The notes under the pieces: generated by a model | The model's database searches: none | What the model was told of the DNA's origin: nothing | The model's input: the letters and a program-made list of their open reading frames with translations, nothing else | Shown here: piece after piece, positions 37,511-47,899 of the stretch | Layout of the letters: each line of letters opens with the position of its first letter | Position numbering within the stretch: the stretch's first letter is position 1 | Translations under genes and position numbers: made by a program | Assembly (NCBI RefSeq): GCF_000406925.1 | Contig: NZ_KE136350.1 | Coordinates: 102,202-166,201, forward strand | Length of the DNA: 64,000 nt | From: Enterococcus columbae DSM 7374 = ATCC 51263 | Lineage (GTDB): Bacteria > Bacillota > Bacilli > Lactobacillales > Enterococcaceae | Direction of reading: 5' to 3'

Positions 37511-39070
37511 TTATTTCGCATAATCAACAGCACGTGTTTCACGAATAACCGTTACTTTAATATGCCCTGGATAATCTAGCTCATCTTCAATCTTCTTACG
37601 GATATCACGAACCAAACGAACCGCCTCTAAATCAGAAATTTCTTCTGGTTTAACCATGACACGAACTTCGCGACCGGCTTGAACAGCAAAGCTAGAATCT
37701 ACCCCATCAAAGCTATTCGAGATATTTTCTAGATTTTCTAGTCGACGAATGTAGTTTTCTAGCGATTCACTACGCGCACCTGGACGAGCAGCAGATAAGG
37801 CATCGGCAGCAGCTACTAATACAGAAATAATTGAAGTTGCTTCTGTATCCCCGTGGTGGGAAGCAATTGCATTGATAACCACCTTATGCTCACGATACTT
37901 CGCAGCTAATTCGGCACCGATTTCTACGTGAGAGCCTTCGATTTCATGGTCTAAAGCTTTACCAATATCATGAAGTAAACCTGCTCTTTTAGCTAATTGG
38001 ATATCCTCACCCAATTCAGCTGCCAAGACACCAGATAATTTGGCTACTTCAATTGAATGGTTTAACACATTTTGACCATAACTAGTTCTAAAGTGTAGAC
38101 GGCCTAAAATCTTAATCAAATCTGGATGTAAGGTATGTGCCCCTACTTCAAAGGCTGCTTGTTCACCATATTCACGGACACGCTCATCCATCTCTTTACG
38201 TGATTTTTCCACCATTTCTTCAATGCGAGCTGGATGAATCCGACCATCCTGAATTAATTTTTCCAAAGTCATTCGCGCGATTTCTCGGCGAATTGGATCA
38301 AAACCTGATAACACGACTGCTTCAGGGGTATCATCAATGATTAAATCAATCCCTGTTAGTGTTTCTAATGTACGAATATTACGGCCTTCACGACCAATAA
38401 TGCGACCTTTCATCTCATCATTTGGCAAAGTGACTACCGATACTGTTGATTCAGAAACTTGATCTGCCGCACAACGTTGAATCGCTAATGATAATAAGTT
38501 TTTCGCCTTACGATCAGCTTCTTCTTTAGCACGTTGTTCAGATTCCTTCACCATTAAAGTCAACTCATGACTTAACTCTTCTTCAGTTTGTTTCATGATG
38601 ACTTGAGCGGCATCTTCTTTAGATAATTCAGCAATTCTTTCTAGTTCAGTTTGCTGTTGTTCAATTAACTTTTCAACTTCTTTTTCTCGCTCATCAATTA
38701 ATTGTTGTTTCGCAGTCAATTTATTTTCTTTTGTCTCTAAAGTGTATTCACGTTTTTCTAAAGAATCATCTTTACGATCTAAAAGCTTTTCGCGTTGTAA
38801 TAAACGACTTTCTTGCGATTTTAATTCTAGTCTGCTCTCTTTTAACTCGCTTTCAATTTCCGAACGATATTTTTGATTTTCTTCCTTAGCTTCTAATAAA
38901 GCTTCTTTTTTTAAGGTTTCAGCTTCTTTATTAGCAGCATTAATAATACCAATTGCAGAATTTTGTGCATCTGAAATCTCTTTTGCATGGCGAGAGTTAG
39001 CTACAAAAATACCAATACCTAATCCGACAATCAACCCACCGATGATAGCGAGGAGAATGTAAAGTCCCAT
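37511..39070 (-). CDS. rny: Ribonuclease Y
   Basis: The membrane-anchored endoribonuclease that starts mRNA decay in Firmicutes; 519 residues. One N-terminal helix (residues 3-23), a long charged coiled coil (about 30-200), a KH domain with [15 protein letters not shown], and an HD domain whose metal-binding pair is in [12 protein letters not shown]. The ATG at 39070 follows GGAGGTGA. It lies downstream of recA, in the common recA-rny order. Confidence 0.96.
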   Translation of the reverse strand: MGLYILLAIIGGLIVGLGIGIFVANSRHAKEISDAQNSAIGIINAANKEAETLKKEALLEAKEENQKYRSEIESELKESRLELKSQESRLLQREKLLDRKDDSLEKREYTLETKENKLTAKQQLIDEREKEVEKLIEQQQTELERIAELSKEDAAQVIMKQTEEELSHELTLMVKESEQRAKEEADRKAKNLLSLAIQRCAADQVSESTVSVVTLPNDEMKGRIIGREGRNIRTLETLTGIDLIIDDTPEAVVLSGFDPIRREIARMTLEKLIQDGRIHPARIEEMVEKSRKEMDERVREYGEQAAFEVGAHTLHPDLIKILGRLHFRTSYGQNVLNHSIEVAKLSGVLAAELGEDIQLAKRAGLLHDIGKALDHEIEGSHVEIGAELAAKYREHKVVINAIASHHGDTEATSIISVLVAAADALSAARPGARSESLENYIRRLENLENISNSFDGVDSSFAVQAGREVRVMVKPEEISDLEAVRLVRDIRKKIEDELDYPGHIKVTVIRETRAVDYAK

Positions 39071-39261
39071 TGAATCACCTCCATACTATCTTATTTTTTT
39101 CACTGTAGTTTTCTGATAAACTATTAACTTATAAAATTATCAATATGCCTACTTGCATATGTGTAATATACACAATTTTATTCTAATGTTTGCATGGCAG
39201 AGTGTCAACTTAAAAAAGCATCTATTCTACTACTCATCTTTACTTAGTTCCCCATTATATA

Positions 39262-39305
39262 ACAAAACCAACTAGATTAGAACAGGAGATGTTCTACCTA
39301 GTTGG
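39262..39305 (-). terminator. Terminator after recA
   Basis: Stem CCAACTAG/CTAGTTGG extended inward by interrupted pairing (AGAAC/GTTCT), followed by TTTTG on the minus strand. Confidence 0.85.
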
Positions 39306-39332
39306 CTCAATAATATAATCAATGGTTTGTCA

Positions 39333-40382
39333 TTATTCGATATCTAAAGTATCTTGAAATTCATCAGTTGCTTCGATAGTTTCGCTAGGTACATCGCCAA
39401 TACCATAAGCATTTCTAACTAGCGCTGAAACTTCTGCAACCATTTCAGGGTGTTCCTTCATATAATTCTTCACATTTTCTCGGCCTTGACCAATTCGATC
39501 GCCTTTATATGAATACCAAGCCCCACTCTTGTCGATAATATCTACGTCTACAGCCATATCCAGTAATTCACCTTCTTGGGAAATACCTTCACCATACATA
39601 ATATCGATTTCTGCTGTCTTAAATGGTGGCGCAACCTTATTTTTTACTACTTTAATTTTCGTACGGTTACCGATAATATCCGTTCCTGATTTTAATTGCT
39701 CTGAACGACGGACCTCCAAACGAATCGTCGCATAGAATTTCAATGCACGACCACCAGGAGTTGTTTCCGGATTACCAAACATTACCCCAACCTTTTCACG
39801 AATTTGGTTGATAAAGATAGCAATTGTCTTGGTCTTATTAATAGAACCAGATAACTTACGCAAAGCTTGCGACATCAAACGTGCTTGTAAGCCGACATGC
39901 GTATCACCCATTTCACCATCGATTTCAGCACGTGGAACTAAAGCCGCTACTGAGTCGATGACAATAACATCCACTGCACCACTTGAAACTAATGCATCGG
40001 CAATCTCTAAACCTTGTTCACCTGTATCTGGCTGAGAAAGCAATAGCTCATCAATATTCACACCTAATTTTTTGGCATAAGCTGGATCTAGGGCATGCTC
40101 AGCATCAATAAAGGCAGCCGTTCCACCATTTTTTTGTACTTCAGCAATGGCATGTAAGGCGACTGTGGTTTTACCAGAGCTTTCTGGACCATAGACCTCA
40201 ATAATTCGACCTCTTGGATAACCACCTACACCTAAGGCTACATCTAAGGCTAACGAACCACTTGGGATGGTAGAAATCTGTTGATCTGCTTTTTCCCCAA
40301 GCTTCATAATCGCACCTTTACCAAAATTCTTTTCTATTTTCTTTAATGCAGCATCTAAGGCTGCTTTACGATCATCTGCCAT
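39333..40382 (-). CDS. recA: Recombinase RecA
   Basis: Strand-exchange protein and co-protease for LexA; 349 residues. Walker [10 protein letters not shown] lies near residue 66, the L2 loop region is around [20 protein letters not shown], and the C-terminal tail is acidic. The ATG at 40382 follows GAGGAGG. A LexA-type box and a good promoter lie upstream, so it is SOS-controlled and can be transcribed independently of cinA. Confidence 0.98.
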   Translation of the reverse strand: MADDRKAALDAALKKIEKNFGKGAIMKLGEKADQQISTIPSGSLALDVALGVGGYPRGRIIEVYGPESSGKTTVALHAIAEVQKNGGTAAFIDAEHALDPAYAKKLGVNIDELLLSQPDTGEQGLEIADALVSSGAVDVIVIDSVAALVPRAEIDGEMGDTHVGLQARLMSQALRKLSGSINKTKTIAIFINQIREKVGVMFGNPETTPGGRALKFYATIRLEVRRSEQLKSGTDIIGNRTKIKVVKNKVAPPFKTAEIDIMYGEGISQEGELLDMAVDVDIIDKSGAWYSYKGDRIGQGRENVKNYMKEHPEMVAEVSALVRNAYGIGDVPSETIEATDEFQDTLDIE

Positions 40383-40430
40383 ATATTATATCCTCCTCAT
40401 CGCTTGTTTAAACGATTACTCACATTCATA

Positions 40431-40480
40431 ATCATACCTGTTTCAAGGTAAAAAAGCAAGGAAAAGCGAACAAACATTCG
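40431..40480 (-). promoter_or_regulatory. recA promoter with LexA (DinR) box
   Basis: On the minus strand TTGCTT (40454-40459) and TATGAT (40431-40436) are 17 bases apart. Just upstream of the -35, at 40467-40480, is CGAACAAACATTCG (plus strand), matching the Gram-positive LexA consensus CGAAC-N4-GTTCG with one change. The cinA stop lies 9 bases upstream of the box, so recA has its own SOS promoter. Confidence 0.85.
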
Positions 40481-40488
40481 CATTTTGT

Positions 40489-41751
40489 TTACTTAGCCCT
40501 TGAATGATCTGCTAATACTGCTTGACGAACCATATTTAACCCATACATAACAGCTGCTTGACGAATCTCATTACGACCGTGAGGAAAGACTTGGCAACTA
40601 CTAATTGTCCCATTAGGAGTGGCTAAAGCTAGCCAAACAGTCCCTACAGGTTGATTTTCTAATGAATCAGGTCCAGCAACACCTGAAAAAGCAATCGCAT
40701 AATCAGCCTGTGTGATTTGTTTGGCTTTTTGCGCCATCATTTCAACACAAGCCTGACTCACGGTACCCACCTCTGCTAGCCAGTCAGCATCAAGTTGCAG
40801 CAAGCTTGCCTTCATTGCTGGTGAATAGGTCACAAAACCTCCTTTAAAGACAGCTGATGCTCCAGGAATAGCACCTAGAGTAGCCTGAAACAAACCGGTA
40901 GTCAGACTCTCTGCCGCTGCTAAAGTAACCTGTGCTTGTTTTAGGGTATCAACAGTCGCCTCCACTAGTGAATAATCATCGCCATAACCATAAAAATAAC
41001 TACCCACTCTTGCCATAATCCTTGCTTCTAATTCATCTAACAAATGGTTGCCACTTGCTTCATCTTTCGTTTTTACCGTTAGTCGCAAAGTTACCTCATT
41101 TGTTTTGGCATAAGGGGCAATCGTTGGGTTGGTTTGTTGCTCAATTAAATCAGATAATTCTGTAACTAAGCGTGATTCTCCAATGCCATAAAAACGGAGC
41201 ACACGTGAAATAAATTGTTCGTTTTCATCATTAAACCGTTGTAAAAGTGGGATAACGCCTTGTGCAAACATGGCCTTTAATTCACGAGGTGGACCAGGTA
41301 ATAATAAATAATGGGTATGGCTAACCTTATCTTCATAGTAAATCCCTACTGCTAAACCATTAGGATTTTGAATGCCTTCACCATCCTTAAAAACAAGTGC
41401 TTGTAATAGATTATTTTCAGTCATCGGCCGCTTACTATTCGCAAAATAATCCATTAAACGCTGATAGCCTTGTGTGTCATAAACTAACTCTTGATGGACG
41501 AATTCAGCAACCGTTTGTTTGGTCAAATCATCCGGCGTTGGTCCCAAACCACCACAAAGAACGATTAAATCACTACGTTGTTTCGCCGTAGTCAAAACAT
41601 CTGTCAAACGTTTGACATTATCCCCAACCGCCGTATGGTAATACACATTGATCCCTTGCTGAGCTAGCTGTTCTGACAAATAAGTGGCATTTGAATTAAC
41701 AATTTGGCCAATTAGTATTTCTGTCCCTACAGCAATAATTTCTGCATTCAT
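40489..41751 (-). CDS. cinA: CinA family protein (competence/damage-inducible)
   Basis: A 420-residue two-domain protein. The N-terminal MoCF-like domain ([19 protein letters not shown]) is an ADP-ribose or FAD pyrophosphatase in relatives. The C-terminal CinA domain ([19 protein letters not shown]) is a nicotinamide-mononucleotide deamidase in relatives. In streptococci cinA is cotranscribed with recA during competence; here recA has its own promoter but readthrough is possible. Confidence 0.93.
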   Translation of the reverse strand: MNAEIIAVGTEILIGQIVNSNATYLSEQLAQQGINVYYHTAVGDNVKRLTDVLTTAKQRSDLIVLCGGLGPTPDDLTKQTVAEFVHQELVYDTQGYQRLMDYFANSKRPMTENNLLQALVFKDGEGIQNPNGLAVGIYYEDKVSHTHYLLLPGPPRELKAMFAQGVIPLLQRFNDENEQFISRVLRFYGIGESRLVTELSDLIEQQTNPTIAPYAKTNEVTLRLTVKTKDEASGNHLLDELEARIMARVGSYFYGYGDDYSLVEATVDTLKQAQVTLAAAESLTTGLFQATLGAIPGASAVFKGGFVTYSPAMKASLLQLDADWLAEVGTVSQACVEMMAQKAKQITQADYAIAFSGVAGPDSLENQPVGTVWLALATPNGTISSCQVFPHGRNEIRQAAVMYGLNMVRQAVLADHSRAK

Positions 41752-41779
41752 CGTGATTTCCCCTTCACTAATTAGATAC

Positions 41780-41808
41780 GAAAAAAAGTCCAGAATAAAT
41801 CTGAACTT
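41780..41808 (-). terminator. Terminator between pgsA and cinA
   Basis: Stem AAGTTCAGA/TCTGGACTT (one G-T pair) with a run of seven T on the minus strand, 7 bases after the pgsA stop. Confidence 0.8.
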
Positions 41809-41814
41809 ATTTTT

Positions 41815-42393
41815 TTACATTGAACCTTTAAATACATCTTTATTTTTAATAAAGTAATCCGCACCGGAATACACGGTAAAAATTAAACAGATATAAAGCA
41901 TAATCAAATCAAGTGGTACATTTATTAAGCTAAATGGTAAATTATTTAATAGCAGTAAAATAATTGCAATCATCTGTGTTGCAGTTTTAATTTTTCCGGG
42001 CCAAGCAGCTGCCATCACTTCTCCATGCTCCACTAGCAATAGACGTAAACCTGTGACTGCTAATTCGCGACAAACAATAATTGCAATCACCCAAGCTGGC
42101 GCTTTTCCCAAAGCTACAAGCATGATAAAAGCGGTCATAACTAACATTTTGTCGGCCAATGGATCAGCAAACTTACCGAAGTTTGTCACCAAACCACGTG
42201 CACGAGCAATTTGTCCATCTAGCCAATCAGTAAAGCTAGCTAAAGCAAAGACAATCGCTGCAATTAAATGTGTCATTAATAGACTTTGATCTCCTACTTG
42301 GATTTGACCCAAATTCATCGGCACTGCCAACAAGACGATGAAAATAGGAATCATAAAAATTCTTAGTACCGTTAACTTATTTGGTAAATTCAA
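41815..42393 (-). CDS. pgsA: CDP-diacylglycerol-glycerol-3-phosphate 3-phosphatidyltransferase
   Basis: Makes phosphatidylglycerol phosphate in the membrane; 192 residues, about five helices. The CDP-alcohol phosphotransferase motif D-G-x2-A-R-x8-G-x3-D-x3-D is complete (DGQIARARGLVTNFGKFADPLAD). It is in the conserved ymfM/rodZ-pgsA-cinA-recA order. Confidence 0.95.
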   Translation of the reverse strand: MNLPNKLTVLRIFMIPIFIVLLAVPMNLGQIQVGDQSLLMTHLIAAIVFALASFTDWLDGQIARARGLVTNFGKFADPLADKMLVMTAFIMLVALGKAPAWVIAIIVCRELAVTGLRLLLVEHGEVMAAAWPGKIKTATQMIAIILLLLNNLPFSLINVPLDLIMLYICLIFTVYSGADYFIKNKDVFKGSM

Positions 42394-42446
42394 CAGTTAC
42401 ACTTCTCCTTCCAAATATCTACCTAATCTAAAAGCATTCTCTTTTA

Positions 42447-43361
42447 TTATGTACTTTGATAGGAAATTGTCAATTGAATATTTTTCTTAGTTGCCGTATA
42501 GGCTGCATTTTTAAAGGCTAATTCCTTTTTATTTAGCTGAATATTCACATTATCGCTTGCCCCTAAGACAATGGTTGCTTGCGTTGTGCCTTCTGGTAGA
42601 GTGTAGCTTTGGCTTTGACCAGCTTGCATCGTATATTGATAAACATAGCTACCACCAACCATCACACCAATCCAGCAAGGACCATTTACCCCACTAAATT
42701 GTAACTCAAGCGGTGCCTTAGCCTGATTCACCGCAACCTGTGTCTCAACAGCACTTACTTGGGTTACATTCATTTCTAATTGATTTTCACTAGTTGTCGA
42801 CGAAGTACTTGTTTGGCTACTAGTTGAACTAGTTGAAGTGCTAGAAGCCGCCTCGCTACTAGTTGAGCTAGACTTTGATTTTGTACTACTACTGTTTTCA
42901 ACAACAATTTTCGATTGATCAATCATCGAAGTTGACCGATAATCTTGTAAGGTAGTATACCCCACAATGAGAATAATCACTAACGCAATGCTACCCAAAA
43001 CAATAATCGGCACCATATCTCGTTGTTTACGTTTGCGACTAAATGTCTCCTCATGGACTGCTGTTCTAGTTGTTTGGATTTCTTCGGGTGCTTCCCGTTT
43101 TGGTAATTCTGGTAAAATTTGATCCTCATCACCATCAAAGGCTGCAACTAAACGATTACCATCTAAGCCAACCGCTTGTGCATATTGACGAATAAACGTC
43201 CGTACATAATAATCTCCTGGTAAGCGATCAAAATCACCCGTTTCCAAAGCCTCTAAATAGCGCTTTTGAATTTTAGTTTTTTGTTGTAACTCATCTAAAG
43301 ATATTTTTTTATTTAAACGGGCCTCTCGCAATTGTGCACCAATAATTGTTTCGTTACCCAC
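42447..43361 (-). CDS. RodZ-like (YmfM-type) helix-turn-helix membrane protein
   Basis: A 304-residue protein linked to cell shape and division-site organisation. An N-terminal HTH of the RodZ type (IGAQLREARLNKKISLDELQ, TKIQKRYLEALE) is followed by one membrane helix (about residues 118-140), a Ser/Thr-rich linker (about 155-195) and an extracellular beta domain (DUF4115). The linker is very low in complexity. It sits in the conserved place before pgsA. Confidence 0.92.
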   Translation of the reverse strand: MGNETIIGAQLREARLNKKISLDELQQKTKIQKRYLEALETGDFDRLPGDYYVRTFIRQYAQAVGLDGNRLVAAFDGDEDQILPELPKREAPEEIQTTRTAVHEETFSRKRKQRDMVPIIVLGSIALVIILIVGYTTLQDYRSTSMIDQSKIVVENSSSTKSKSSSTSSEAASSTSTSSTSSQTSTSSTTSENQLEMNVTQVSAVETQVAVNQAKAPLELQFSGVNGPCWIGVMVGGSYVYQYTMQAGQSQSYTLPEGTTQATIVLGASDNVNIQLNKKELAFKNAAYTATKKNIQLTISYQST

Positions 43362-43511
43362 TCGTTCATCTACCCCAGTCTTTTACATAATTCACTTTAA
43401 TATTTTACTATCAGCTCTATAAGAATAACATAAAATATTGAAAAAACCTGTATTTTTTAAGCAAAGTTCTTAACAATTTTCAAAAAATTAAACTTTTTCA
43501 GGACCGTAATT

Positions 43512-43547
43512 GAAAATTCACCTCAACTTGCTGATTTGAGGTGAATT
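43512..43547 (-). terminator. Terminator after the M16 peptidase pair
   Basis: Perfect 12-bp stem AATTCACCTCAA/TTGAGGTGAATT followed by TTC and a T-poor tail on the minus strand; 9 bases past the stop of the downstream M16 gene. Confidence 0.75.
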
Positions 43548-43556
43548 AGTTAGCCG

Positions 43557-44867
43557 TTATTCTGCGTTTTCAGCCGTTACTAGTGGGATTAAATCGAAAC
43601 GACTAAAGGCCTGAGGAACAATAAATACTTCTGCTGCCCGATATAAATCAGCTAATGTTAATGACTGAATAATTTCCGGCATATCAAACAAAGTATATTC
43701 GCCAAATAAATCTTGCGTAAATTGATTAGCGATATGCTCTAGAGAATTGAGCGATTGGAAATATTTGCCTAACGTTTTTTTCTTCAATAGAGCTAAATTA
43801 GCTTCATTTACTTCTGGATCTTGACGATAATTCAATAAAATAGCTCGGATTTCTTTTTCAAAAGTAGCTGGATCGTCTGTATCTGTTGAAAAATCAGCAA
43901 AATGAAAGGCCCGATCTAAATTAAATTCAAAACCAAATGTATCGTCAATAATGCCTTGATTATACAAACGTAAAAAATTCGCTGAAGTATTACCCAAAAG
44001 CATTTGGAACAATAGATGAAGTGCACTTCGGAAAATCATTTTTTCCTTTGCATCACTTGGTAGCTTTTGCTGCAAGCCTTTAATCCCCAGAACCGTCTTT
44101 GGACGACTAATCGGCATCGCTAGCTGATCATAAGGCTTGATTGTATCATAGCTATCTTCTGGAAAAATCCGTTCAATTGGGCGAATTGGAGCAAATGTTT
44201 TGGCTGCTTGGTTATCACGAACCCATTGCATCACTTCTTCTACATCGATATTGCCCACAATAAACAAAGTCATATTACTTGGATGATAAAAGGTATGATA
44301 GCATAAATACAAATCCTCAGCAGTAATATCGGCAATACTTTCTACCGTACCAGCAATATCAATGCCTACTGGATGATTTGGATATAAATTGCGTAGCATG
44401 CCGAAAAATTGCCGCCAGTTTGGATCATCATCATACATTTGGATTTCTTGACCAATAATCCCTTTTTCCTTTTCAACTGTTTCCTTAGTAAAATAAGGCG
44501 CTTGAACAAAATCAAGTAAGGTAACTAAATTGTCTTTGATGCGATCAGTGGCTGAAAATAAATAGCTCGTTCTAGTAAAGCTCGTAAAGGCATTAGCCGA
44601 AGCTCCCTGTTGCCCAAAAATTTGAAAAACATCGCCCTCTTCTTTTTCAAACATTTTATGCTCTAAAAAATGTGCAATCCCATCAGGAACCTGGTGTAAC
44701 GCTTCATTTTCATAGCCAAAATAATTATCAATGGAGCCATAGTTCGTTGTAAATAATCCATAGGTTTTATGAAATCCCATCTTAGGTAATAAATAGACCT
44801 TTAAGCCATTGGGTAAAACCTCGGTATAAAGTGTTTCATTAATTTGCGCATATTCTTTTTTAATCAT
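43557..44867 (-). CDS. M16 family zinc peptidase (YmfH type)
   Basis: A 436-residue pitrilysin-family protein with the inverted zinc motif HFLEH (HxxEH), and the third ligand Glu in the EKGIIGQEIQMY context. It is the catalytic half of a two-chain M16B peptidase with the YmfF-type protein encoded just upstream, whose end overlaps its start by 8 bases. No secretion signal is seen. The substrate is unknown; relatives process peptides or pheromones. Confidence 0.9.
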   Translation of the reverse strand: MIKKEYAQINETLYTEVLPNGLKVYLLPKMGFHKTYGLFTTNYGSIDNYFGYENEALHQVPDGIAHFLEHKMFEKEEGDVFQIFGQQGASANAFTSFTRTSYLFSATDRIKDNLVTLLDFVQAPYFTKETVEKEKGIIGQEIQMYDDDPNWRQFFGMLRNLYPNHPVGIDIAGTVESIADITAEDLYLCYHTFYHPSNMTLFIVGNIDVEEVMQWVRDNQAAKTFAPIRPIERIFPEDSYDTIKPYDQLAMPISRPKTVLGIKGLQQKLPSDAKEKMIFRSALHLLFQMLLGNTSANFLRLYNQGIIDDTFGFEFNLDRAFHFADFSTDTDDPATFEKEIRAILLNYRQDPEVNEANLALLKKKTLGKYFQSLNSLEHIANQFTQDLFGEYTLFDMPEIIQSLTLADLYRAAEVFIVPQAFSRFDLIPLVTAENAE

Positions 44868-46128
44868 TCATATCCCCCTCAGTTGCCAAGAAAAAGATTG
44901 CTTGTAATTGAATTTGTTTGGCAATTGCTTGCACATCCTCACGACTTACCTGCATCAATTTTTCAATATAAGCGGGTGTATCCATCGCACTTTCTGGTAA
45001 CCATTGATGTAAGTACTTCATCTCAATTAGCACCTGCGCATTATCTAAGGATAGTAAAATTTGATTTTTTAGCATCGCCTTCGTTTGTTCAAAAGCTAAA
45101 TCGGTAAAATCCCCATTAGCCAAGCTAGTTAATTGCTCTTCAATCAATTGTAAAACCTGTTGACGATTGCTAGTCTCAATACCGGTTTGAACGGTTAGAT
45201 AACCTCTAAAGGTATCCACGCTACTTGAAGCATAATAAGCCAAGCTTTCCTTTTCACGAACATTCATAAACAGCTTAGAATGTGGGAAGCCACCAAATAA
45301 ACCATTAAAAACAGTCAGCGCATAACGCTTCTCATCCGTATAATAAATCCCTGTATGATAGCCTAGATTCAATTTAGCTTGCGTGACTGCCTCTTTGACC
45401 GTACGCTCCTTCACTTTTGCTTGAAGCTCTTGAGTATAAAACATCGTTGGCACTTGACGCTTAGTCTTTGGAAAGTCCCATTGTGCAAATAAATCATAAA
45501 CCCTCTGCTCTTCCACATCACCAACAACAAAAATATCCACTATATCATTAGCCAATAACTCACGATAGGTGGCCATTAAATCCTCATTGCTCGTCGCCCG
45601 CAAATCTTCTACCAACCCAAAGCTCGGTACCCCTTGATTGCTCTCTTGACCAAAATAAAGCTCTTGTAGCTGTAAAGAAGCAAAGGCCTGTTTATCCTCA
45701 GGTACACTGGTAATATAGTCAATCAAATTTTCCTTTTCTAAATTGAAGGTTTCTTCATCAAAAAGCCCTGCCTGTTGATTAGGATAAAAGAGGACTTCCT
45801 TTAAGAAATCCACCCCTTGCGCTAAAATTTTTTCATCATTGATATATTTCCCATTCACCAAGTTCATCGTAACATTTACTTGGTGTAAATTTCCTTTTTT
45901 GCTGACATTCATCCCAAAACTAGCCCCATAAAGCTCAGCTAATTGACTACTCAAGTCCGTTTGCAAAGGATATTTTTGACTGCTTGTTTCTAACACACTG
46001 GTCAGTAAGGTTCTTCTGACAGCCTGTAAACGTGTATGTACTGTTGAAAATCGGATAAAAATCCGAATAGTCTTAAATTTCGTTGTTGGAATAACTGTTA
46101 ATTGAATACCTTCTTGTAATTGCCGCAT
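44860..46128 (-). CDS. M16 family peptidase-like protein (YmfF type)
   Basis: A 422-residue M16 partner that lacks the HxxEH motif at the N-terminus and carries the C-terminal R/Y-type region instead (NVREKESLAYYASSSVD). Such inactive chains complete the clamshell with the catalytic YmfH chain. The start at 46128 is led by an extended -10 promoter (TGTTATAAT), and it heads the ymfF-ymfH operon. Confidence 0.88.
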   Translation of the reverse strand: MRQLQEGIQLTVIPTTKFKTIRIFIRFSTVHTRLQAVRRTLLTSVLETSSQKYPLQTDLSSQLAELYGASFGMNVSKKGNLHQVNVTMNLVNGKYINDEKILAQGVDFLKEVLFYPNQQAGLFDEETFNLEKENLIDYITSVPEDKQAFASLQLQELYFGQESNQGVPSFGLVEDLRATSNEDLMATYRELLANDIVDIFVVGDVEEQRVYDLFAQWDFPKTKRQVPTMFYTQELQAKVKERTVKEAVTQAKLNLGYHTGIYYTDEKRYALTVFNGLFGGFPHSKLFMNVREKESLAYYASSSVDTFRGYLTVQTGIETSNRQQVLQLIEEQLTSLANGDFTDLAFEQTKAMLKNQILLSLDNAQVLIEMKYLHQWLPESAMDTPAYIEKLMQVSREDVQAIAKQIQLQAIFFLATEGDMND

Positions 46129-46167
46129 AATCTACTTCTCCTATATTCTTACCATCGTTTAACTCTC

Positions 46168-46176
46168 ATTATAACA
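46168..46176 (-). promoter_or_regulatory. Extended -10 promoter of the ymfF operon
   Basis: The minus strand reads TGTTATAAT at 46168-46176, 40 bases before the gene; no strong -35. Confidence 0.5.
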
Positions 46177-46339
46177 TAGTTTTGTCAGAGTTCTGTTAAA
46201 TGCGCCTAAATCCTGATATTTTATTATTTTTGAATAAATCATTATAGAAAACGTTTTTGTAAGCTAATTGATTGATTTTCTTTAATTTACTCTTTTATAA
46301 TTGGAGAGTAAAAAGATTTTTAAAGAAAGAGGGATGAGA

Positions 46340-46765
46340 ATGAAAAACATGTTGAAAGAGTTTAAAGAGTTTATGATGAAAGGCGACGTATTAGACCTAG
46401 CTGTTGGTATCGTTATTGGTGGTGCCTTCACAGCTATCGTTAAAAATGTCGTTGACGGCTTAATTACTCCGTTAGTAGGTTTAGTCGTTTCATTAATCAC
46501 TGGGACAAAAGATCTTAAAGGTGCATTATCAGTTCTAGATTGGACACCAGTTAAAGGGGTAACCTTCCAATTTAGTCTAGTTATCAGTGCAATCATTACT
46601 TTCATTATCACTGGTTTTGTATTATTTATGATTGTAAAAGCTGCTAACAAAGCAAAAGCTGCTCGTAAGAAGAAAGAAGAAGCTGTGGAAGCTGCTGATC
46701 CAAAACCAACTGCTGAAGACTACTTAGCAGAAATTCGCGACTTATTAAAAGAACAAGCGAAATAA
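46340..46765 (+). CDS. mscL: Large-conductance mechanosensitive channel
   Basis: Opens under membrane tension to release solutes; 141 residues from the chosen start. N-terminal amphipathic helix then first pore helix VLDLAVGIVIGGAFTAIV, periplasmic loop, second helix (FSLVISAIITFIITGFVLFM) and a charged cytoplasmic bundle ending [13 protein letters not shown]. The ATG at 46340 lies 6 bases after AGAGGG; earlier in-frame codons overlap that site. It is one of four complete plus-strand genes in the window, and its terminator is shared with the convergent acetyltransferase. Confidence 0.96.
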   Translation: MKNMLKEFKEFMMKGDVLDLAVGIVIGGAFTAIVKNVVDGLITPLVGLVVSLITGTKDLKGALSVLDWTPVKGVTFQFSLVISAIITFIITGFVLFMIVKAANKAKAARKKKEEAVEAADPKPTAEDYLAEIRDLLKEQAK

Positions 46766-46771
46766 TTAAAT

Positions 46772-46848
46772 AAAAAAAGACCTAGCAATGTCCGGTAACC
46801 TAAAAAATTAGCCTTTTTTATGCCGGTACAAAGCTAGGTCTTTTTATT
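46772..46848. terminator. Bidirectional terminator between mscL and the acetyltransferase gene
   Basis: Outer stem AAAGACCTAGC/GCTAGGTCTTT (46776-46786 and 46833-46843) with an inner CCGG pairing and T-runs at both ends. The hairpin is large (68 bases), more than a minimal terminator needs. Confidence 0.8.
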
Positions 46849-47284
46849 ATCCTATTGATAAACACATATCCACATGCTCAATCCCATCTTCTAAATAAGG
46901 GGTTGAAACTTCTTGAAAGCCAAAAGATTGATAAAATGATAATAAGTAACTTTGAGCGGCGATTTGTAGGTTAGTATGGATATTCTGCTGACGAATATAA
47001 GCTAGCGTCTGCGTTAATAGCTGCTTAGCTAGTCCATGGCTACGATAAGTTGGGGCAACTAAAACTCTGCCTAAATGTAGACCATCTGCTAACTGATAAA
47101 GGCGCAAATAAGCCAAAATCTGACCCTTTTCTTCAAGCCACACATGTTGCGCATTGACATCAATCTCATCCACCTCTTGATAGGCACAATCCTGTTCAAC
47201 CACAAACACCGCCACACGTAATTGATAAATTTGCTGTAACTGATAAACCGATAGATCAGCAAAAGATTGAATCTTAAATTCCAT
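46847..47284 (-). CDS. ElaA-type GNAT acetyltransferase
   Basis: A 145-residue GNAT-fold protein. The ElaA family string is present at the N-terminus (LRVAVFVVEQDCAYQEVDEID, followed by AQHVW) and the acetyl-CoA loop is LGRVLVAPTYRSHGLAKQLL. Substrate unknown. The ATG at 47284 follows GGAGAG nine bases upstream. Confidence 0.88.
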   Translation of the reverse strand: MEFKIQSFADLSVYQLQQIYQLRVAVFVVEQDCAYQEVDEIDVNAQHVWLEEKGQILAYLRLYQLADGLHLGRVLVAPTYRSHGLAKQLLTQTLAYIRQQNIHTNLQIAAQSYLLSFYQSFGFQEVSTPYLEDGIEHVDMCLSIG

Positions 47285-47334
47285 CCACTCATTCTCTCCT
47301 ATTCTTCAATTGACAATTTTATCTTCTCATACGA

Positions 47335-47385
47335 CAAAGCAAGTAGCAGCCAAATTTTCTCGTAGCTGAGCAAGTCGTTTCACAA
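47335..47385. repeat. Half copy of the dispersed hairpin repeat
   Basis: ctcgtagctgagcaagtcg (47359-47377) is identical to 105-123, and aaattttctcg before it matches the right arms at 12120 and 52450. The left arm is missing or decayed. It lies in the 3' region of veg. Confidence 0.6.
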
Positions 47386-47393
47386 CTTTAAAT

Positions 47394-47432
47394 AAAAAAC
47401 CATTAGATGAGTTTTACTCAAATAATGGTTTT
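47394..47432 (-). terminator. Terminator after veg
   Basis: Perfect 10-bp stem AAAACCATTA/TAATGGTTTT followed by TTATT on the minus strand, about 84 bases past the veg stop. Confidence 0.75.
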
Positions 47433-47515
47433 CGTGCGAATTTATATCTTTTTGAAGGGTTTAATCCTTCAATGATTCGCTTATCATTCGGTGTTGCTAA
47501 AAACTACTTCTTACG

Positions 47516-47761
47516 TTAGATGGCTTCTGATAAGAACTCTATTTCCACGGTCTTGGTTAATACATCTGAGTAACTATAAGACACGCGTTCAAAAGCATTT
47601 TCATTTGGATCCAAGTCGACTACAAACACAGAAGGATAAGTCTGGGTTAAAATTCCCTTACGCTCCGTCTGACGTTTTCTACCAGTCTGTGCAACTAACA
47701 TAATCTCACTGCCAATATGACCTTCAAGTTCTTTTTTAATTGTTGCCACGGTTGTTGTCAT
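47516..47761 (-). CDS. veg: Veg family protein
   Basis: An 81-residue Veg protein; in Bacillus Veg stimulates biofilm genes by countering SinR. The core is complete: IKKELEGHIGSEIMLVAQTGRKR, then GILTQTYPSVFVVDLD. The ATG at 47761 follows GAGGTG; an earlier frame start is not supported. In Bacillus veg sits next to ispE and purR; here the three are dispersed, showing rearrangement. Confidence 0.9.
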   Translation of the reverse strand: MTTTVATIKKELEGHIGSEIMLVAQTGRKRQTERKGILTQTYPSVFVVDLDPNENAFERVSYSYSDVLTKTVEIEFLSEAI

Positions 47762-47899
47762 CGCATTCACCTCGAACGCCATTATAACATAAATAGATAA
47801 AAATATCAATTTACCACAGATATTTCTCATTTTCAAGTAAGAATCTCAAATAATTTGATACTTTTAATCAAGTAAGCGATTTTATTTTTTTGTTTAAAA

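Noticed and set aside
43557-46128. Loss of the HxxEH motif in the YmfF-type protein as a mutation
   Set aside because: The inactive partner of a two-chain M16B pair normally lacks it; the catalytic motif is in the downstream YmfH-type chain.
46246-46259. cre-like site AGAAAACGTTTTTG upstream of mscL
   Set aside because: It departs from the CcpA consensus at the outer positions on both sides, and mscL is not a usual carbon-control target.
46282-46650. 122-codon frame antisense to mscL
   Set aside because: It is the complement of the well-supported mscL gene and has no ribosome site or family resemblance.
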